The notes: generated by a model not told the origin, from the sequence alone. Numbered from the stretch's first letter, positions 1 through 8,886 are shown. The stretch is DNA of 64,000 nt from Priestia filamentosa (GCF_900177535.1 NZ_FXAJ01000002.1:434001-498000); one strand, 5' to 3'. Translations and numbers: made by a program.

Positions 1-1
1 T

Positions 2-601
2 AATGATAAAAACTTAACGCAAGAAAAGATTATGAATTTATTAAAAACTGTTAATTTAAAAACTGTAGAAGTCTTAGAGTTAATAAACCGCTTTTTTGAA
101 CTTGTAAAACTAGAGTCCGGAGATAAAAAATTAAGCTCTTCGAGAATTGATATATGTGAGATTAGCCGCAAAGTCATATTGGACTATTACGAAATTTTAA
201 TAAATAAGGAATTCGAGGTCGTGATTGATATACCAGAAGAACCTGTCTTTGTTAGCGGAGATGAAGATGCTATTGAGAGGGTTCTAAATAATTTGATTTC
301 TAATGCTGTTCAATATGGAACGGATGGTAAAATGATTGGTTTAAAGATTAGCATAACGGAACAGGATGTTTGTGTAGAAGTGTCAGACAAAGGAAAAGGG
401 ATAAATGAATCACATAAAGATCGAGTCTTTGAACGTATGTATACCTTGGAGGACTCAAGAAATACCCATTACCAAGGAAGTGGATTAGGACTAACTATTA
501 CTAAAAGGTTAGTAGAGAAAATGGGAGGAAGTATATTTTTAAATAGTATACCCTTTGAAAAGACAACTTTTACGGTATGTCTAAAACGCCTTAAGTTTTA
601 G
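2..601 (+). CDS. Sensor histidine kinase, C-terminal part (5' end outside window)
   Basis: The reading frame is open from the first bases of the window, so this is the 3' part of a longer gene. It carries the HATPase_c ATP-binding domain of a two-component histidine kinase. The N box (ERVLNNLISNAVQYG), the G1 box (VSDKGKGI) and the G2 box (GSGLGLTI) are all visible in order. The phospho-accepting His of the DHp domain and any sensor domain lie upstream and cannot be seen. Kinases of this layout autophosphorylate and pass the phosphate to a response regulator, usually encoded just upstream. The stimulus is unknown. Confidence 0.93.
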   Translation, partial: NDKNLTQEKIMNLLKTVNLKTVEVLELINRFFELVKLESGDKKLSSSRIDICEISRKVILDYYEILINKEFEVVIDIPEEPVFVSGDEDAIERVLNNLISNAVQYGTDGKMIGLKISITEQDVCVEVSDKGKGINESHKDRVFERMYTLEDSRNTHYQGSGLGLTITKRLVEKMGGSIFLNSIPFEKTTFTVCLKRLKF

Positions 602-880
602 GAATGGAAAATGATGAGGAGCCTTTATCAAAGGCAACTTATTTTTTAGTATTAATTACACTTTATATAAGGAAAGACCTTCTCATGAATAGGGTAAGTA
701 TATTTAGAGGTGCCAACATATTTGAAAAAGCGTTGCTACTATTAGAATATGATACTTAACATCTTTTTCATGAATTTTAGATATCATTTCATAAGGCAAG
801 AGGCTAGTCTGAAAGGTGAGGTAATCGGAAATAAGAGAAAGTAAATAAGTATCTCTGTATTTAAAAGGAGGTAATAGGAT

Positions 881-1744
881 TTGAGTCCTAAAGCTATAGA
901 AAAGCTTATATTTGCTCTAGTAGGAATTCTTCTTGCCTTATTTCTTTTTGCTTGGAATCCTATGGGACTATCCACCTCAACTAGTAGATGGATTATAGTA
1001 GGTTATATAGTTTTGTATGCTATTTATGGACTTATAATAGATATTATTAGATCAAAAAAAAGGAGGAAAAGGTTAGATTGTCCCTCCTTTTATGTTATTA
1101 TATGTTTGTGGTATATTTTTACATTAACTATAATACTTTCCTTAGTATTAGTTAGTACATATACCAAGTATCATCAAATTATATTTAGGATGGTGATAAA
1201 ATTGGGGATTAGCTCGATTTTTTTACTAGGCATGATTGGAATTATGCTTTTATTAGTCTTTAGACGAAAAGTGCTTTCTTTGATAAAACAAGAAAGCAGA
1301 TTGGTAAAAAGTCTACAACAAAAATCTTGGTTTCATAATCCATATTCAAGCGGCCTTGTATTGTTTTCATGGAATACTTTGATGACAGCTATTGTGGCTT
1401 TGTTGATCTTTGCACTTATGATGACAGAAATTTATATTCCTTATCTACACATTGTGATTTTTGGATTAGGGACACTAGCATGCATTCTGGCGTGGGCAAC
1501 GTTTAGTGCAGCTTGGATTGGTTCTAAGAAAAGTCGACTTACAATGGCTAGTATCGGAAGTAGCTTTTATGTGCTATTAGGTATGTATGGATTATATGAA
1601 TTCCTTACTTTAAAACCTTCTTATCCTGGAGAAGACGTATTCATGGCTGCTTTAGGCTTTATGGGTATTATGGTGGTTGCTGCGGTAGCGTTGATGACTT
1701 GTTTCTTATTTATTGGATTTCAACAGAAGAGAGCAGCACATTAA
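881..1744 (+). CDS. Uncharacterised multi-pass membrane protein (287 aa)
   Basis: I do not recognise the family. The start is TTG at 881, chosen because a strong AAAGGAGG lies eight bases upstream and no better ATG follows. The protein has about eight hydrophobic segments, near residues 8-25, 37-56, 73-93, 105-127, 163-185, 192-212, 222-242 and 254-276, so it is an integral membrane protein. A Lys/Arg cluster (RSKKRRKR) follows the second segment and suggests a cytoplasmic loop there. It stands alone and ends in its own terminator. A permease or sensor role is possible but nothing in the sequence shows it. Confidence 0.75.
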   Translation: MSPKAIEKLIFALVGILLALFLFAWNPMGLSTSTSRWIIVGYIVLYAIYGLIIDIIRSKKRRKRLDCPSFYVIICLWYIFTLTIILSLVLVSTYTKYHQIIFRMVIKLGISSIFLLGMIGIMLLLVFRRKVLSLIKQESRLVKSLQQKSWFHNPYSSGLVLFSWNTLMTAIVALLIFALMMTEIYIPYLHIVIFGLGTLACILAWATFSAAWIGSKKSRLTMASIGSSFYVLLGMYGLYEFLTLKPSYPGEDVFMAALGFMGIMVVAAVALMTCFLFIGFQQKRAAH

Positions 1745-1756
1745 TGTACTAAAGAG

Positions 1757-1786
1757 AAAAGGGACTCTAACGTGGAGTCCCTTTTT
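1757..1786 (+). terminator. Intrinsic terminator
   Basis: GGGACTC at 1761-1767 pairs with GAGTCCC at 1775-1781 around a seven-base loop. The right arm is followed by a T run, and the flanking A's extend the stem. It ends the membrane protein gene at 881-1744. Confidence 0.9.
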
Positions 1787-1981
1787 GTATCTAAAGATCC
1801 TTTATTTGTATAGCTAGTCTATTCTAAAAATACTGTGTTCTCTCATTAAATCTAAGAGCGGGGGAATACAATATTAAAATAAATGTTGCTTTTGTAAAAC
1901 TAGTGCGAAAAATAAGTCTCTTCATTTAATAAATAATGATCCACATATGGTATTATTTTTCTATATCATGTAAAAGAGTTT

Positions 1982-2968
1982 ATGGGGGTTATTTACTTGC
2001 TGAGAAATAGAAGTCATAAAAGAATTCAAATATGTTTTTATGGAGACAATCCAGATGGAATTAAAATAGCTGAAAGTCCTAATACAGCGATACAAGCAGT
2101 GTGCATTCCAAGGCATATGCTTAAAGATGTAAAAGATGAAGAAGAACTAAAAAAACCAACGATTTATTTTCTGTTTGGAGGAGACAAGCAGGCATACATA
2201 GGGGAAGCTGCGAATGGTTATGAAAGATTGAAACAGCATAACAAAGGAAAAGATTTTTGGGATACAGCCGTTATGATTGTATCTAGGAACTCTTCAATCG
2301 GTGAGTTAAACAAGTTAGATGTCCAATACTTAGAAAACAAAGCCTATGAAGCAGCAGATAATGCAGGTGCATATAAGCTAAATCAAACAATTCCGACTGA
2401 ACCTGCGATGGATCAGTTTCGGAAACGAGAGCTGGAAGGAATATTAGAAAATATTAAATACTTCCTAAGCTCTTATAATTTTCTCTTATTTGATGAGTCT
2501 TCATCTATACAGAATTCAAGTTTAGAAGAGAAGAATGTTGGGGCTGAGCCAGTGGTTCAGACTCCAAAGGTCAAACAAGCAGAAGTTACAGTTGAACTGG
2601 AAGATGCAGATGATACAGTTAGCTTAGAAGATGTTACGCTGTATCTTGATCGAAATGCGTCAAAGGGAACGGGTAAACAAATGAAAGAAGGTTTCCTTAT
2701 TTGTAAAGGGTCCATGTTAGGAAAAGAACCAAACTTCCCGAAAGAATTGTTAGCCTCGCATATGCAAAAGTTAACGGTTCTTTTAGAAGAGGGAGTAGTA
2801 AAAGAGATAGAGGAAAGATATTTCTTTACCCAAGACCATCTCTTTAATTCAAACTCAGGTGCTGCTAACTTTGTGGCACAGACAAGGTGCAGCGGACCGA
2901 GTGTTTGGAGAGATAAGGATGGAGTTATGTTAAAGACGTTGAGAGAGCAGTTAGCTCAAAGGGTTTAA
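1982..2968 (+). CDS. GIY-YIG nuclease family protein with C-terminal DUF4357
   Basis: Residues about 55-140 (IYFLFGGDKQAYIGEAANGY then ERLKQHNKGKDFW) match the GIY-YIG nuclease fold, with the downstream Arg and a Glu in YLENKAYEAAD as candidate catalytic residues. The C-terminal 100 residues resemble DUF4357, a domain often fused to GIY-YIG or restriction-associated proteins. The linker between them, about residues 175-225, is acidic. A DNA-processing role is inferred from the fold. The start is uncertain: ATG 1982 has a weak site upstream, while TTG 1997 has GGGGGTT about eight bases upstream. The gene is monocistronic and faces a convergent acyl-CoA synthetase gene across a shared terminator. 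Confidence 0.8.
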   Translation: MGVIYLLRNRSHKRIQICFYGDNPDGIKIAESPNTAIQAVCIPRHMLKDVKDEEELKKPTIYFLFGGDKQAYIGEAANGYERLKQHNKGKDFWDTAVMIVSRNSSIGELNKLDVQYLENKAYEAADNAGAYKLNQTIPTEPAMDQFRKRELEGILENIKYFLSSYNFLLFDESSSIQNSSLEEKNVGAEPVVQTPKVKQAEVTVELEDADDTVSLEDVTLYLDRNASKGTGKQMKEGFLICKGSMLGKEPNFPKELLASHMQKLTVLLEEGVVKEIEERYFFTQDHLFNSNSGAANFVAQTRCSGPSVWRDKDGVMLKTLREQLAQRV

Positions 2969-3040
2969 TTTAAAGGATTAGGGTAGTAACTGAACAGAGG
3001 GGAAGCTCAATGCTTTCTCTTCATACTATCCTTATTAAAA

Positions 3041-3077
3041 AATCCCTCACTAGTCAAAAAACAACGAGTGAGGGATT
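3041..3077. terminator. Bidirectional terminator
   Basis: AATCCCTCACT (3041-3051) pairs with AGTGAGGGATT (3067-3077). A's precede it and T's follow it, so it can serve both the GIY-YIG gene on the plus strand and the synthetase gene on the minus strand. Confidence 0.85.
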
Positions 3078-3099
3078 TCATTTAGTTTTTTAAACTATC

Positions 3100-4608
3100 T
3101 TACAGCTTAGCCGCCATCTCTTCCAACTTCCGATAATCCGCTTTCCCGCTCCCAAGCAACGGTACAGAATCAATCGTATGAATTTGATTTGGAATATATA
3201 GAGAAGAGACTTTCTTACTTTTAATAAACTTCCGAAGCTCTTTGCTATCGACATTCTGAACTGTAGTAAAGAGAATGATTTTTTCTCCTTTTCGCTTATC
3301 CTGAACGCTGACTGCATAGAAATTAGAGTCACCAAAACATTGGAAAGCTAGATCTTCAACTCCGTTAAGTGACACCATTTCACCAGCGATTTTGGAGAAA
3401 CGTTTTAAGCGAGAGAGGATATGGAGATAGCCTTCCTCATCAATTTTCGCAATATCGCCTGTGTTGTACCATTCACTGCTCGGAATAAATCCTTCATTAT
3501 GAATCATATAGCCTTTCATAACGTTAGGACCTTTCACAAGCAAGTTTCCGCCTTCTGTAATGCCTTCGACTTTCTCGATTTTAGCATCCATTAACGGAAG
3601 AATCTTTCCAACGCTGCCGAATTTATTGTATGTTGGCGTGTTTAGCGCAATAATTGGAGATGTTTCGGTTGCTCCATAGCCTTGCAGAATCTCGATCGAG
3701 AACTTCTTTTTATACGTTTCGAACACGTCTTCTTTTAATTTCTCTCCACCAGCGATCACATACTTCAATGATGCAAAATCGTCCGGCTCCGCATATTTCG
3801 CATACTGATCAAAGAACGTATTTGTCGCAATCGTAATCGTGCTCTTATGCTTCTTAATCATTTTCGGAATTTCTTTATAATGAAGCGGTGACGGATAAAG
3901 AAACGCTTTGATATTAAAAATAAGCGGCAAAATAATGCACACCGTCATCCCGAAAGAATGAAAGAGTGGAAGGGGATTGAAAATCTTATCGTTTTCCGTA
4001 ATATCAATCACTTCGAGCGCTTGCTTGATATTGGCGTATACATTTCGGTGTGACAAAACAACACCTTTTGGCTTGCTTTCGGTCCCTGATGTAAAAAGAA
4101 TCACTTCTTCTTTGGAAGCTTTTACAGGGCAAGATATTTTCGTTTCAAGAAACCCTTTGATTTTATGTGAAAGCGCAAGATTGTCTTTTAAATCTTCCAC
4201 ATAAACGATATGTACTTTTTTCTCCATTTCCTCAATGACCATACTAAGTCCCGCTACTTTGATAAACGTTTTTGAGGTAATGACCGTTTTCAAAGAAGTC
4301 GTCTCAATACAATCCAATAAGCTTTGCGCACCCATTGAAAAATTCAAGATACACGGAACTTGCCCGTTTTTAAACAAGGAAAAGAGCGCGATGGCTTGCC
4401 CTGTAACATTCGGTAGGAAAAGACCAACTCTTTCTTCACCATTTGTTGCTTGTAAGATTTTCTGGCTTAAAACATTTACGCTTAATAAAACTTTCTTATA
4501 TGTTAAAGCACCGTTTAAATCCTCTAAAATAACTTTTTTCGGATTTTTCTTTGCCTGTGTCCTCAGCTCTTTGTACAAATTAATTCTCTCTGGTATCTCT
4601 AAAACCAC
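3100..4608 (-). CDS. Acyl-CoA/acyl-ACP synthetase, AMP-binding (Aas-like)
   Basis: This is an ANL-superfamily adenylate-forming enzyme that activates a carboxylic acid, probably a fatty acid, with ATP. The P-loop-like motif LFTSGTESKPKGVVLSHRN, the motif QGYGATETSP and the motif YNTGDIAKIDEEGY are all present, and a C-terminal Lys region (GSGKADYRKL) provides the usual catalytic Lys. The sequence resembles the synthetase half of Aas, without the acyltransferase half. I place the start at GTG 4608 (502 residues) because TGGAGGGG lies six bases upstream; an open frame continues further upstream but without a site. No fatty-acid genes flank it, so the substrate is inferred. Confidence 0.88.
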   Translation of the reverse strand: MVLEIPERINLYKELRTQAKKNPKKVILEDLNGALTYKKVLLSVNVLSQKILQATNGEERVGLFLPNVTGQAIALFSLFKNGQVPCILNFSMGAQSLLDCIETTSLKTVITSKTFIKVAGLSMVIEEMEKKVHIVYVEDLKDNLALSHKIKGFLETKISCPVKASKEEVILFTSGTESKPKGVVLSHRNVYANIKQALEVIDITENDKIFNPLPLFHSFGMTVCIILPLIFNIKAFLYPSPLHYKEIPKMIKKHKSTITIATNTFFDQYAKYAEPDDFASLKYVIAGGEKLKEDVFETYKKKFSIEILQGYGATETSPIIALNTPTYNKFGSVGKILPLMDAKIEKVEGITEGGNLLVKGPNVMKGYMIHNEGFIPSSEWYNTGDIAKIDEEGYLHILSRLKRFSKIAGEMVSLNGVEDLAFQCFGDSNFYAVSVQDKRKGEKIILFTTVQNVDSKELRKFIKSKKVSSLYIPNQIHTIDSVPLLGSGKADYRKLEEMAAKL

Positions 4609-4916
4609 AATAAACCCCTCCACAATAACTGCTTTTCTTATATCATATGTATTTACTCCAGGGTCTATCATACCTGTTTCTTTTCATCTCAACAAGGGGT
4701 GTTGGAATTACAGTATAAATTAGGATTTAATAAGGCAAATCAAAAAGGAGGAAGAGTTAGTGTTGAGGGCAGTACAGAAGGAAGTGTAAGCTTCATTACA
4801 CAAATTATCCTTTGTGGTAAGATATTATATATAAGTTTATTATTGGTTGATAGGAGTGTCTATTATCAAAAGTGATGAATATAAAATCCTAATCATGTAG
4901 AAAGGAGGAAAGAATA

Positions 4917-5441
4917 ATGAGAGATAGAATGGAGAGGAGACTTTCATATCTTATTAGTGGCGAAACATTTGCGATAATCATGTTTCCTATTATTTATGCC
5001 GTATCCTTCTTCGCTTATCAGGATTTGAAACTGCACTTTTTATTTTCTTTTTGGCTTTCATTCTTTCTGTTAGAATTCATATTGCTGCAAGGTTCGCTTT
5101 ACTGGCGTGTGAAGCTAAAACAGTTGAAAAAAGAACCTTCTATTATACTTCCACAGAGAGTCGTTCGAACATTGCAAGTCCTCGAAAAGGCAAATGGAGG
5201 ATTACTTCTCCTTACGCTGCTTTTCTTTGTGATTGATTTCCTCATCTGGTATCCTAATGTACCTTTTAAAGAACTGTCAATCACAGGATATATTTTCATT
5301 TTTGCATTTCTTGAATATGTTAACTACTTCTATATACAGCTCTCATATGACAATATCTCTGATCTTAAGTTTCTTATAAAAACGAGACGATTAAAAGAAG
5401 CATACATAAAGAAGGATATTAGGAGAGGCTCTTCAGGATGA
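4917..5441 (+). CDS. Uncharacterised four-helix membrane protein (174 aa)
   Basis: I do not recognise the family. It starts with ATG behind AAAGGAGG. Four hydrophobic segments are visible, near residues 15-33, 40-60, 93-111 and 123-141, with a basic cytoplasmic-type loop (WRVKLKQLKK) between the second and third and a charged C-terminal tail. It is monocistronic and ends at a strong hairpin shared with the convergent genes on the other strand. The upstream 230 bases hold no clear gene, only a tiny GTG-started ORF of eight codons near 4760. Confidence 0.7.
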   Translation: MRDRMERRLSYLISGETFAIIMFPIIYAVSFFAYQDLKLHFLFSFWLSFFLLEFILLQGSLYWRVKLKQLKKEPSIILPQRVVRTLQVLEKANGGLLLLTLLFFVIDFLIWYPNVPFKELSITGYIFIFAFLEYVNYFYIQLSYDNISDLKFLIKTRRLKEAYIKKDIRRGSSG

Positions 5442-5451
5442 GCCATAAGAA

Positions 5452-5490
5452 AGAAAGAATCCGTATTCTACGAAAATACGGATTCTTTCT
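5452..5490. terminator. Strong bidirectional terminator
   Basis: A perfect 16-bp stem: 5452-5467 pairs with 5475-5490 around the seven-base loop CTACGAA. It separates the convergent genes at 4917-5441 (+) and 5499-5864 (-). Confidence 0.9.
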
Positions 5491-5498
5491 CTATAGAC

Positions 5499-5864
5499 TT
5501 ATAATTTTCGTATCACCATTGGGCTAACAACCATTCCAATAAATAAAACACCAAAGGAATAATAGAATAGATAGTTTGTAGGGACTGTTTCTTGGTTTGT
5601 AAGCATTAGATAGCCAGTAACTCCCATAAGGATAAAATAGGAGAACATGAATATACTCCCGATAAACTGAAGATACATCCCTTTTGTACGTTCATCAATA
5701 GTAGATTCTTCCGGTGTTGAACCAGGCTTTTTGAAATAAGCTATGAGTAGGGCTAATATTGAGAATGCAATAACAGCAACGCTATCAAAATACGTTGCCT
5801 TTTTTAGGGTGCAGGATTTAAAACCCAGAAAGTCATCATTATAGCAGGAAGGATAATATGCCAA
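5499..5864 (-). CDS. Small membrane protein, start unclear
   Basis: Unrecognised membrane protein with three hydrophobic segments, in the regions containing AVIAFSILALLIAYF, GSIFMFSYFILMGVTGYLM and YYSFGVLFIGMVVSPMV. The open frame can be extended to TTG 5864, which overlaps the preceding gene by 61 bases and has no ribosome binding site. The conserved-looking part begins only near LKKATYFDS, where no ATG, GTG or TTG exists. Either translation is coupled to the upstream gene, or the real start codon has been lost and the gene is decaying. Confidence 0.5.
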   Translation of the reverse strand: MAYYPSCYNDDFLGFKSCTLKKATYFDSVAVIAFSILALLIAYFKKPGSTPEESTIDERTKGMYLQFIGSIFMFSYFILMGVTGYLMLTNQETVPTNYLFYYSFGVLFIGMVVSPMVIRKL

Positions 5865-6118
5865 ATCATAACTGAAAGACTTCCATAAATAGCAACATAT
5901 TTTAAAAATCCTTTTTTACTAAAAAACGAAAGAACAAAACTAATTACAGGTAGTGCAAAGTATATAAAGAGAAAACTATATAATATAACATACTCAGTAA
6001 CTGTTTCTTCAAACAGGCCATCCCTTGATGGATGTCCTGTAGTTAAAAGATCTATAAGACCTACTACAAATGAAAATGCACAAAGAATTATAGAAATAAT
6101 AGCTACTTTATTTTTCAT
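5804..6118 (-). CDS. Small uncharacterised membrane protein (104 aa)
   Basis: Unrecognised protein with three predicted membrane helices, in MKNKVAIISIILCAFSFVVG, VILYSFLFIYFALPVISFVL and YVAIYGSLSVMIWHIILPA. I place the start at ATG 6118 because AGGGGGAG lies just upstream; the longer frame to 6160 lacks a site. The last residues overlap the frame of the next small membrane protein, so the two are probably co-transcribed. No function can be assigned. Confidence 0.7.
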   Translation of the reverse strand: MKNKVAIISIILCAFSFVVGLIDLLTTGHPSRDGLFEETVTEYVILYSFLFIYFALPVISFVLSFFSKKGFLKYVAIYGSLSVMIWHIILPAIMMTFWVLNPAP

Positions 6119-6317
6119 GTTTCTCCCCCTAATAGGTGTCTTTTGATGTTTTGTAAACATTAGACGAGGAGTATCGTAAAAAGGTTTGTAGTTTAGTAGT
6201 TCTTTAAAACAAAAATGAACTTATTAATATAGGTAATTGGGAATTGATATTTAGTAAACTTGGTGGAGAAGAGTTATTACCTATCGTAAAGAATGCTGTG
6301 CTCATAGAAGGAGATTT

Positions 6318-6608
6318 ACTTATGTTAAAAAGTATGGCTCTTGAGGCATTTGTGGAGTGGAGCTATTTGCTATTGAAGGAGAAGACTTTGCATCTGTTGC
6401 TGAAGACACGGAGTATTTTAGAACAGGGGGCTTACCCCAAAAATATATTGTGATAGAGAAGGTTGATAAGTTTGTTTACTGTCTGAATACAGTAGATGGA
6501 CATAACGTTATATCATAGGATGATATAACGAAGCAGGAAGTAGAAAGCTATACGACTTTAGATGAATATTAACAAGATAGCTTTCAAGCAGCAATCGATA
6601 ACCGGTAA
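6318..6608 (+). pseudogene. Decayed SMI1/KNR4 (SUKH) family immunity gene
   Basis: One continuous frame reads YVKKYGS, stop, GICGVELFAIEGEDF, then EDTEYFRTGGLPQKYIVIE and KFVYCLNTVDGHNVIS, stop. It continues through SYTTLDEY, stop, and QDSFQAAIDN. This matches the SUKH (SMI1/KNR4) fold, whose bacterial members commonly protect against polymorphic toxins. Three in-frame stops (TGA 6342, TAG 6516, TAA 6570) interrupt it, so it is a pseudogene. Its N-terminal part upstream of 6318 is no longer recognisable. It lies just upstream of an intact toxin locus, which fits an immunity role. Confidence 0.8.
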
Positions 6609-6638
6609 GAATGATAATTTATAATAGCCTATTTGAAA

Positions 6639-6666
6639 GGGCATGGCATATAGCCTGCTCTTTTTT
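6639..6666 (+). terminator. Terminator hairpin, first copy of a repeated element
   Basis: GGGCATGGC (6639-6647) pairs with GCCTGCTC (6653-6660) with one bulged T, followed by six T's. A near-identical hairpin occurs at 9055-9082, and both are followed by similar decayed sequence. Confidence 0.75.
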
Positions 6667-6689
6667 GTGCTTAAAAGGAAGAAAATAAC

Positions 6690-6740
6690 ACATTCACAAT
6701 AGAAGAAATGAAACAAAATGGTAGGAGAATAGTTAATTAA
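6690..6740 (+). repeat. Decayed mini-ORF, copy 1
   Basis: Reads FTIEEMKQNGRRIVN then stop, without a start codon, just after a purine-rich stretch downstream of the hairpin at 6639-6666. It is homologous to the mini-ORF at 9106-9156 (MFTVKEVKKIMRRIFS). A shifted frame continues as KVNVNGVDFEENLFM. The parent gene is unknown; a small gene of the toxin locus is my guess. The remaining bases to 6998 are AT-rich and hold nothing else I can name. Confidence 0.5.
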
Positions 6741-6998
6741 AAGTTAATGTTAATGGAGTCGATTTTGAAGAGAATCTGTTTATGTAATTAAATTATGGTT
6801 ATAATACAAAAACTTTAAAATAATTGAGGGGGGTGGCTCAAGAACTCTAAGTGTGAGAATAAACGAGAATAGAGATCCCTATTTTGAAGAGCACTTTGCT
6901 GTGTATTTTTTCCTATGTGATTATTTTCCTATCTTTTATAAATCGCTCAATTTATACCAATTTAGTATTCTATTTCATGTAAAATAAGGAAAGTATAG

Positions 6999-8453
6999 AT
7001 GACAGAAATGGAGGAATTCGATACAATCGTGGATATAAAGGCAAATTTTAAAGACCTTGAACAGTTAGCGCAAAAAACCATGCAGGCTAAGTCTAAGATC
7101 GATGTCATTCCTGGACAGCTTAGTTACTCTTTATCTGGTGCCTTATCAGAATTGAGTGGTGTATGGACAGGGGAGTTGGAAGCTCTTCAACAAGAACTAG
7201 AGCATGACATAAGGAAGTATTCAGAAGGATTAGGAGAAACCGTCCAGCATATTCAGAAGACCGCTCAAGGCTTAAAGGAAATGGATATGGTGATGAACGC
7301 CATTCTTATGCCTTCTAATATAGTATTACATGCTTTATCAAAAGTAGGATTTGATGTAACATCTAAGCGATTCATTTCTTATCAAGGAAGGATCACACCT
7401 GCTACTAGCCAATTAATGGCTAGGTACAAAAAAGGTGAATTGTACTCTTATGATACATTGTTCCCTAAGTCGAAAAGTGTAAAGGCAAAGGCTAAGAATA
7501 ATTATGAGGCGGAGATTTTAGACGCGGTTAAAAATCATAAGGTGCCTAGCTCTGATGCCTTGCGTTGGGGAATGGGATTAGCTCAAGATAAACACATTAA
7601 GGACCCTATGAAACGGCAATTCATTGATACAAACTTAACCAATGGACAGGTAGCTTCTTTTGCATTTGATTTTATTCCGTTTTTAGGTGGTGCTAAAGCT
7701 GCTGATGAGGCCCGTACCGGAAAACAATACTTTACGGGAAAGAAATTAGATGTATCGGATCGTGCTATATCAGCTGCTAGTGTTCTAGGTGGAGGATTTG
7801 TTAAATGGACAGGTAAAGGTGCTAAAGCAGTTCTCAAAGGTAAACCATTAAGCGAACAGACTCATTTAAAGTGGAATAAGAAAACAGGTGAGGTAAAGCA
7901 GCATACGCCTAAAAAAACTAAGGGCACGGGTGAACTTAAATTTAAAGAAGGTTACTATGTTGAACATACAACAGGACCAGTTGTAAAGTTTACTGAACGT
8001 AATGGTATTAGTGGTGGACATAATTATGATGAGTTTAAAAATTATTTTAATAATAATTCCAACAAATATGAGTTGGGACCTGTGGTTAAAAAAGAACATC
8101 CAGATATAGATGGAGTTTTTGATGTAGAATATAAAGTAAAATATGAAAAAATGGATTATACAGGGAAAAATGGAACAGGTGAATACAAAGTAATACCTAA
8201 TGGACACAGAGTGTACAAAAAGACAGTGTATGATCCAAAGATTATTTCAAACGATGAGATAATAGATTTAAGCGAAAAGGCAATGGAAGAAGGTTTAAAC
8301 AATAAAAGAGAAATTCCACTATTAAAACAAAAAAAGATAAAAATACAAGGGCAAACAGATTATAATGGAAAAAAAATAAAATTTGAAGGTATTATGAATT
8401 CAGAAACTGGAGAGATAGAGAATGCTTATCCAGTATTAGAATGGGTGGATTAG
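6999..8453 (+). CDS. WXG/pre-toxin polymorphic toxin with CdiA-CT-like RNase tail
   Basis: A 484-residue polymorphic toxin. Residues about 5-100 are helical with a WXG-type turn (W56-T-G58), typical of type VII secretion targeting. Residues about 210-270 (VASFAFDFIPFLGGAKAADE, TGKQYFTGKKLDVSDRA) match the pre-toxin PT-TG module. The tail after residue 310 contains GISGGHNYDEF, KKTVYDPKIIS and KIKFEGIMNSETGEIE-AYP, resembling CdiA-CT/EndoU-like BECR-fold RNases. The next gene is a CdiI ribonuclease-immunity homologue, which supports an RNA-cleaving function. Start ATG 6999 follows AAGGAAAG. No secretion genes lie in the window. Confidence 0.82.
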   Translation: MTEMEEFDTIVDIKANFKDLEQLAQKTMQAKSKIDVIPGQLSYSLSGALSELSGVWTGELEALQQELEHDIRKYSEGLGETVQHIQKTAQGLKEMDMVMNAILMPSNIVLHALSKVGFDVTSKRFISYQGRITPATSQLMARYKKGELYSYDTLFPKSKSVKAKAKNNYEAEILDAVKNHKVPSSDALRWGMGLAQDKHIKDPMKRQFIDTNLTNGQVASFAFDFIPFLGGAKAADEARTGKQYFTGKKLDVSDRAISAASVLGGGFVKWTGKGAKAVLKGKPLSEQTHLKWNKKTGEVKQHTPKKTKGTGELKFKEGYYVEHTTGPVVKFTERNGISGGHNYDEFKNYFNNNSNKYELGPVVKKEHPDIDGVFDVEYKVKYEKMDYTGKNGTGEYKVIPNGHRVYKKTVYDPKIISNDEIIDLSEKAMEEGLNNKREIPLLKQKKIKIQGQTDYNGKKIKFEGIMNSETGEIENAYPVLEWVD

Positions 8454-8454
8454 T

Positions 8455-8841
8455 ATGAACGTATATGAAGAATTTATTGAGATAATGAAACAGAAAACTT
8501 TGAATAAAGAGGCAGTTATTGATGTTTTGAATATATATGTAAATGGACGTAACTTTCTACAACACTTAGAAGATTTTAAGAAAAAAGAGGGAGAGCGTCG
8601 GGAATATAATGGGGTAATTTATTCAGATGAATATGAACAAGATGATGAGGAGTATTTTGGACAAAATAAAGTTTTATTTTATTCTGGTGATGGTGATAAT
8701 GACTATGATATTGTAAATTATGATGAATTGTACCAGTATTTAAATGCTGCATGTGAATTTTATATAGTGAAAAATCCTGAAAAGAAAGAGATTATTGAAG
8801 AGTTGTTGATGAAAATTAAAGAAAAATATAATATTAAATAA
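8455..8841 (+). CDS. CdiI-type ribonuclease toxin immunity protein
   Basis: A 128-residue acidic cytoplasmic protein beginning one base after the toxin stop codon, so translation is probably coupled. The pattern REYNGVIYSDEY, EEYFGQNKVLF, NYDELYQYLNAACEFYIVKNP is that of the CdiI family of RNase-toxin immunity proteins. Proteins of this kind bind and neutralise the cognate toxin tail. A paralogue with about 45 percent visible identity lies at 9311-9700. The low-GC composition matches the 3' half of the toxin gene, as expected for a swapped toxin-immunity module. Confidence 0.85.
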   Translation: MNVYEEFIEIMKQKTLNKEAVIDVLNIYVNGRNFLQHLEDFKKKEGERREYNGVIYSDEYEQDDEEYFGQNKVLFYSGDGDNDYDIVNYDELYQYLNAACEFYIVKNPEKKEIIEELLMKIKEKYNIK

Positions 8842-8850
8842 GTAATAGTA

Positions 8851-8886
8851 AAAGCACTTCTGAATAAATCCAGAAATGCTTTTTTC
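8851..8886 (+). terminator. Terminator after toxin-immunity pair
   Basis: AAAGCACTTCTG (8851-8862) pairs with CAGAAATGCTTT (8871-8882) with one mismatch, followed by T's. Confidence 0.8.

Noticed and set aside
7866-8207. Minus-strand ORF of 113 codons inside the toxin gene
   Set aside because: Low-complexity Ile/Phe-rich shadow of an AT-rich coding region, without a start signal.
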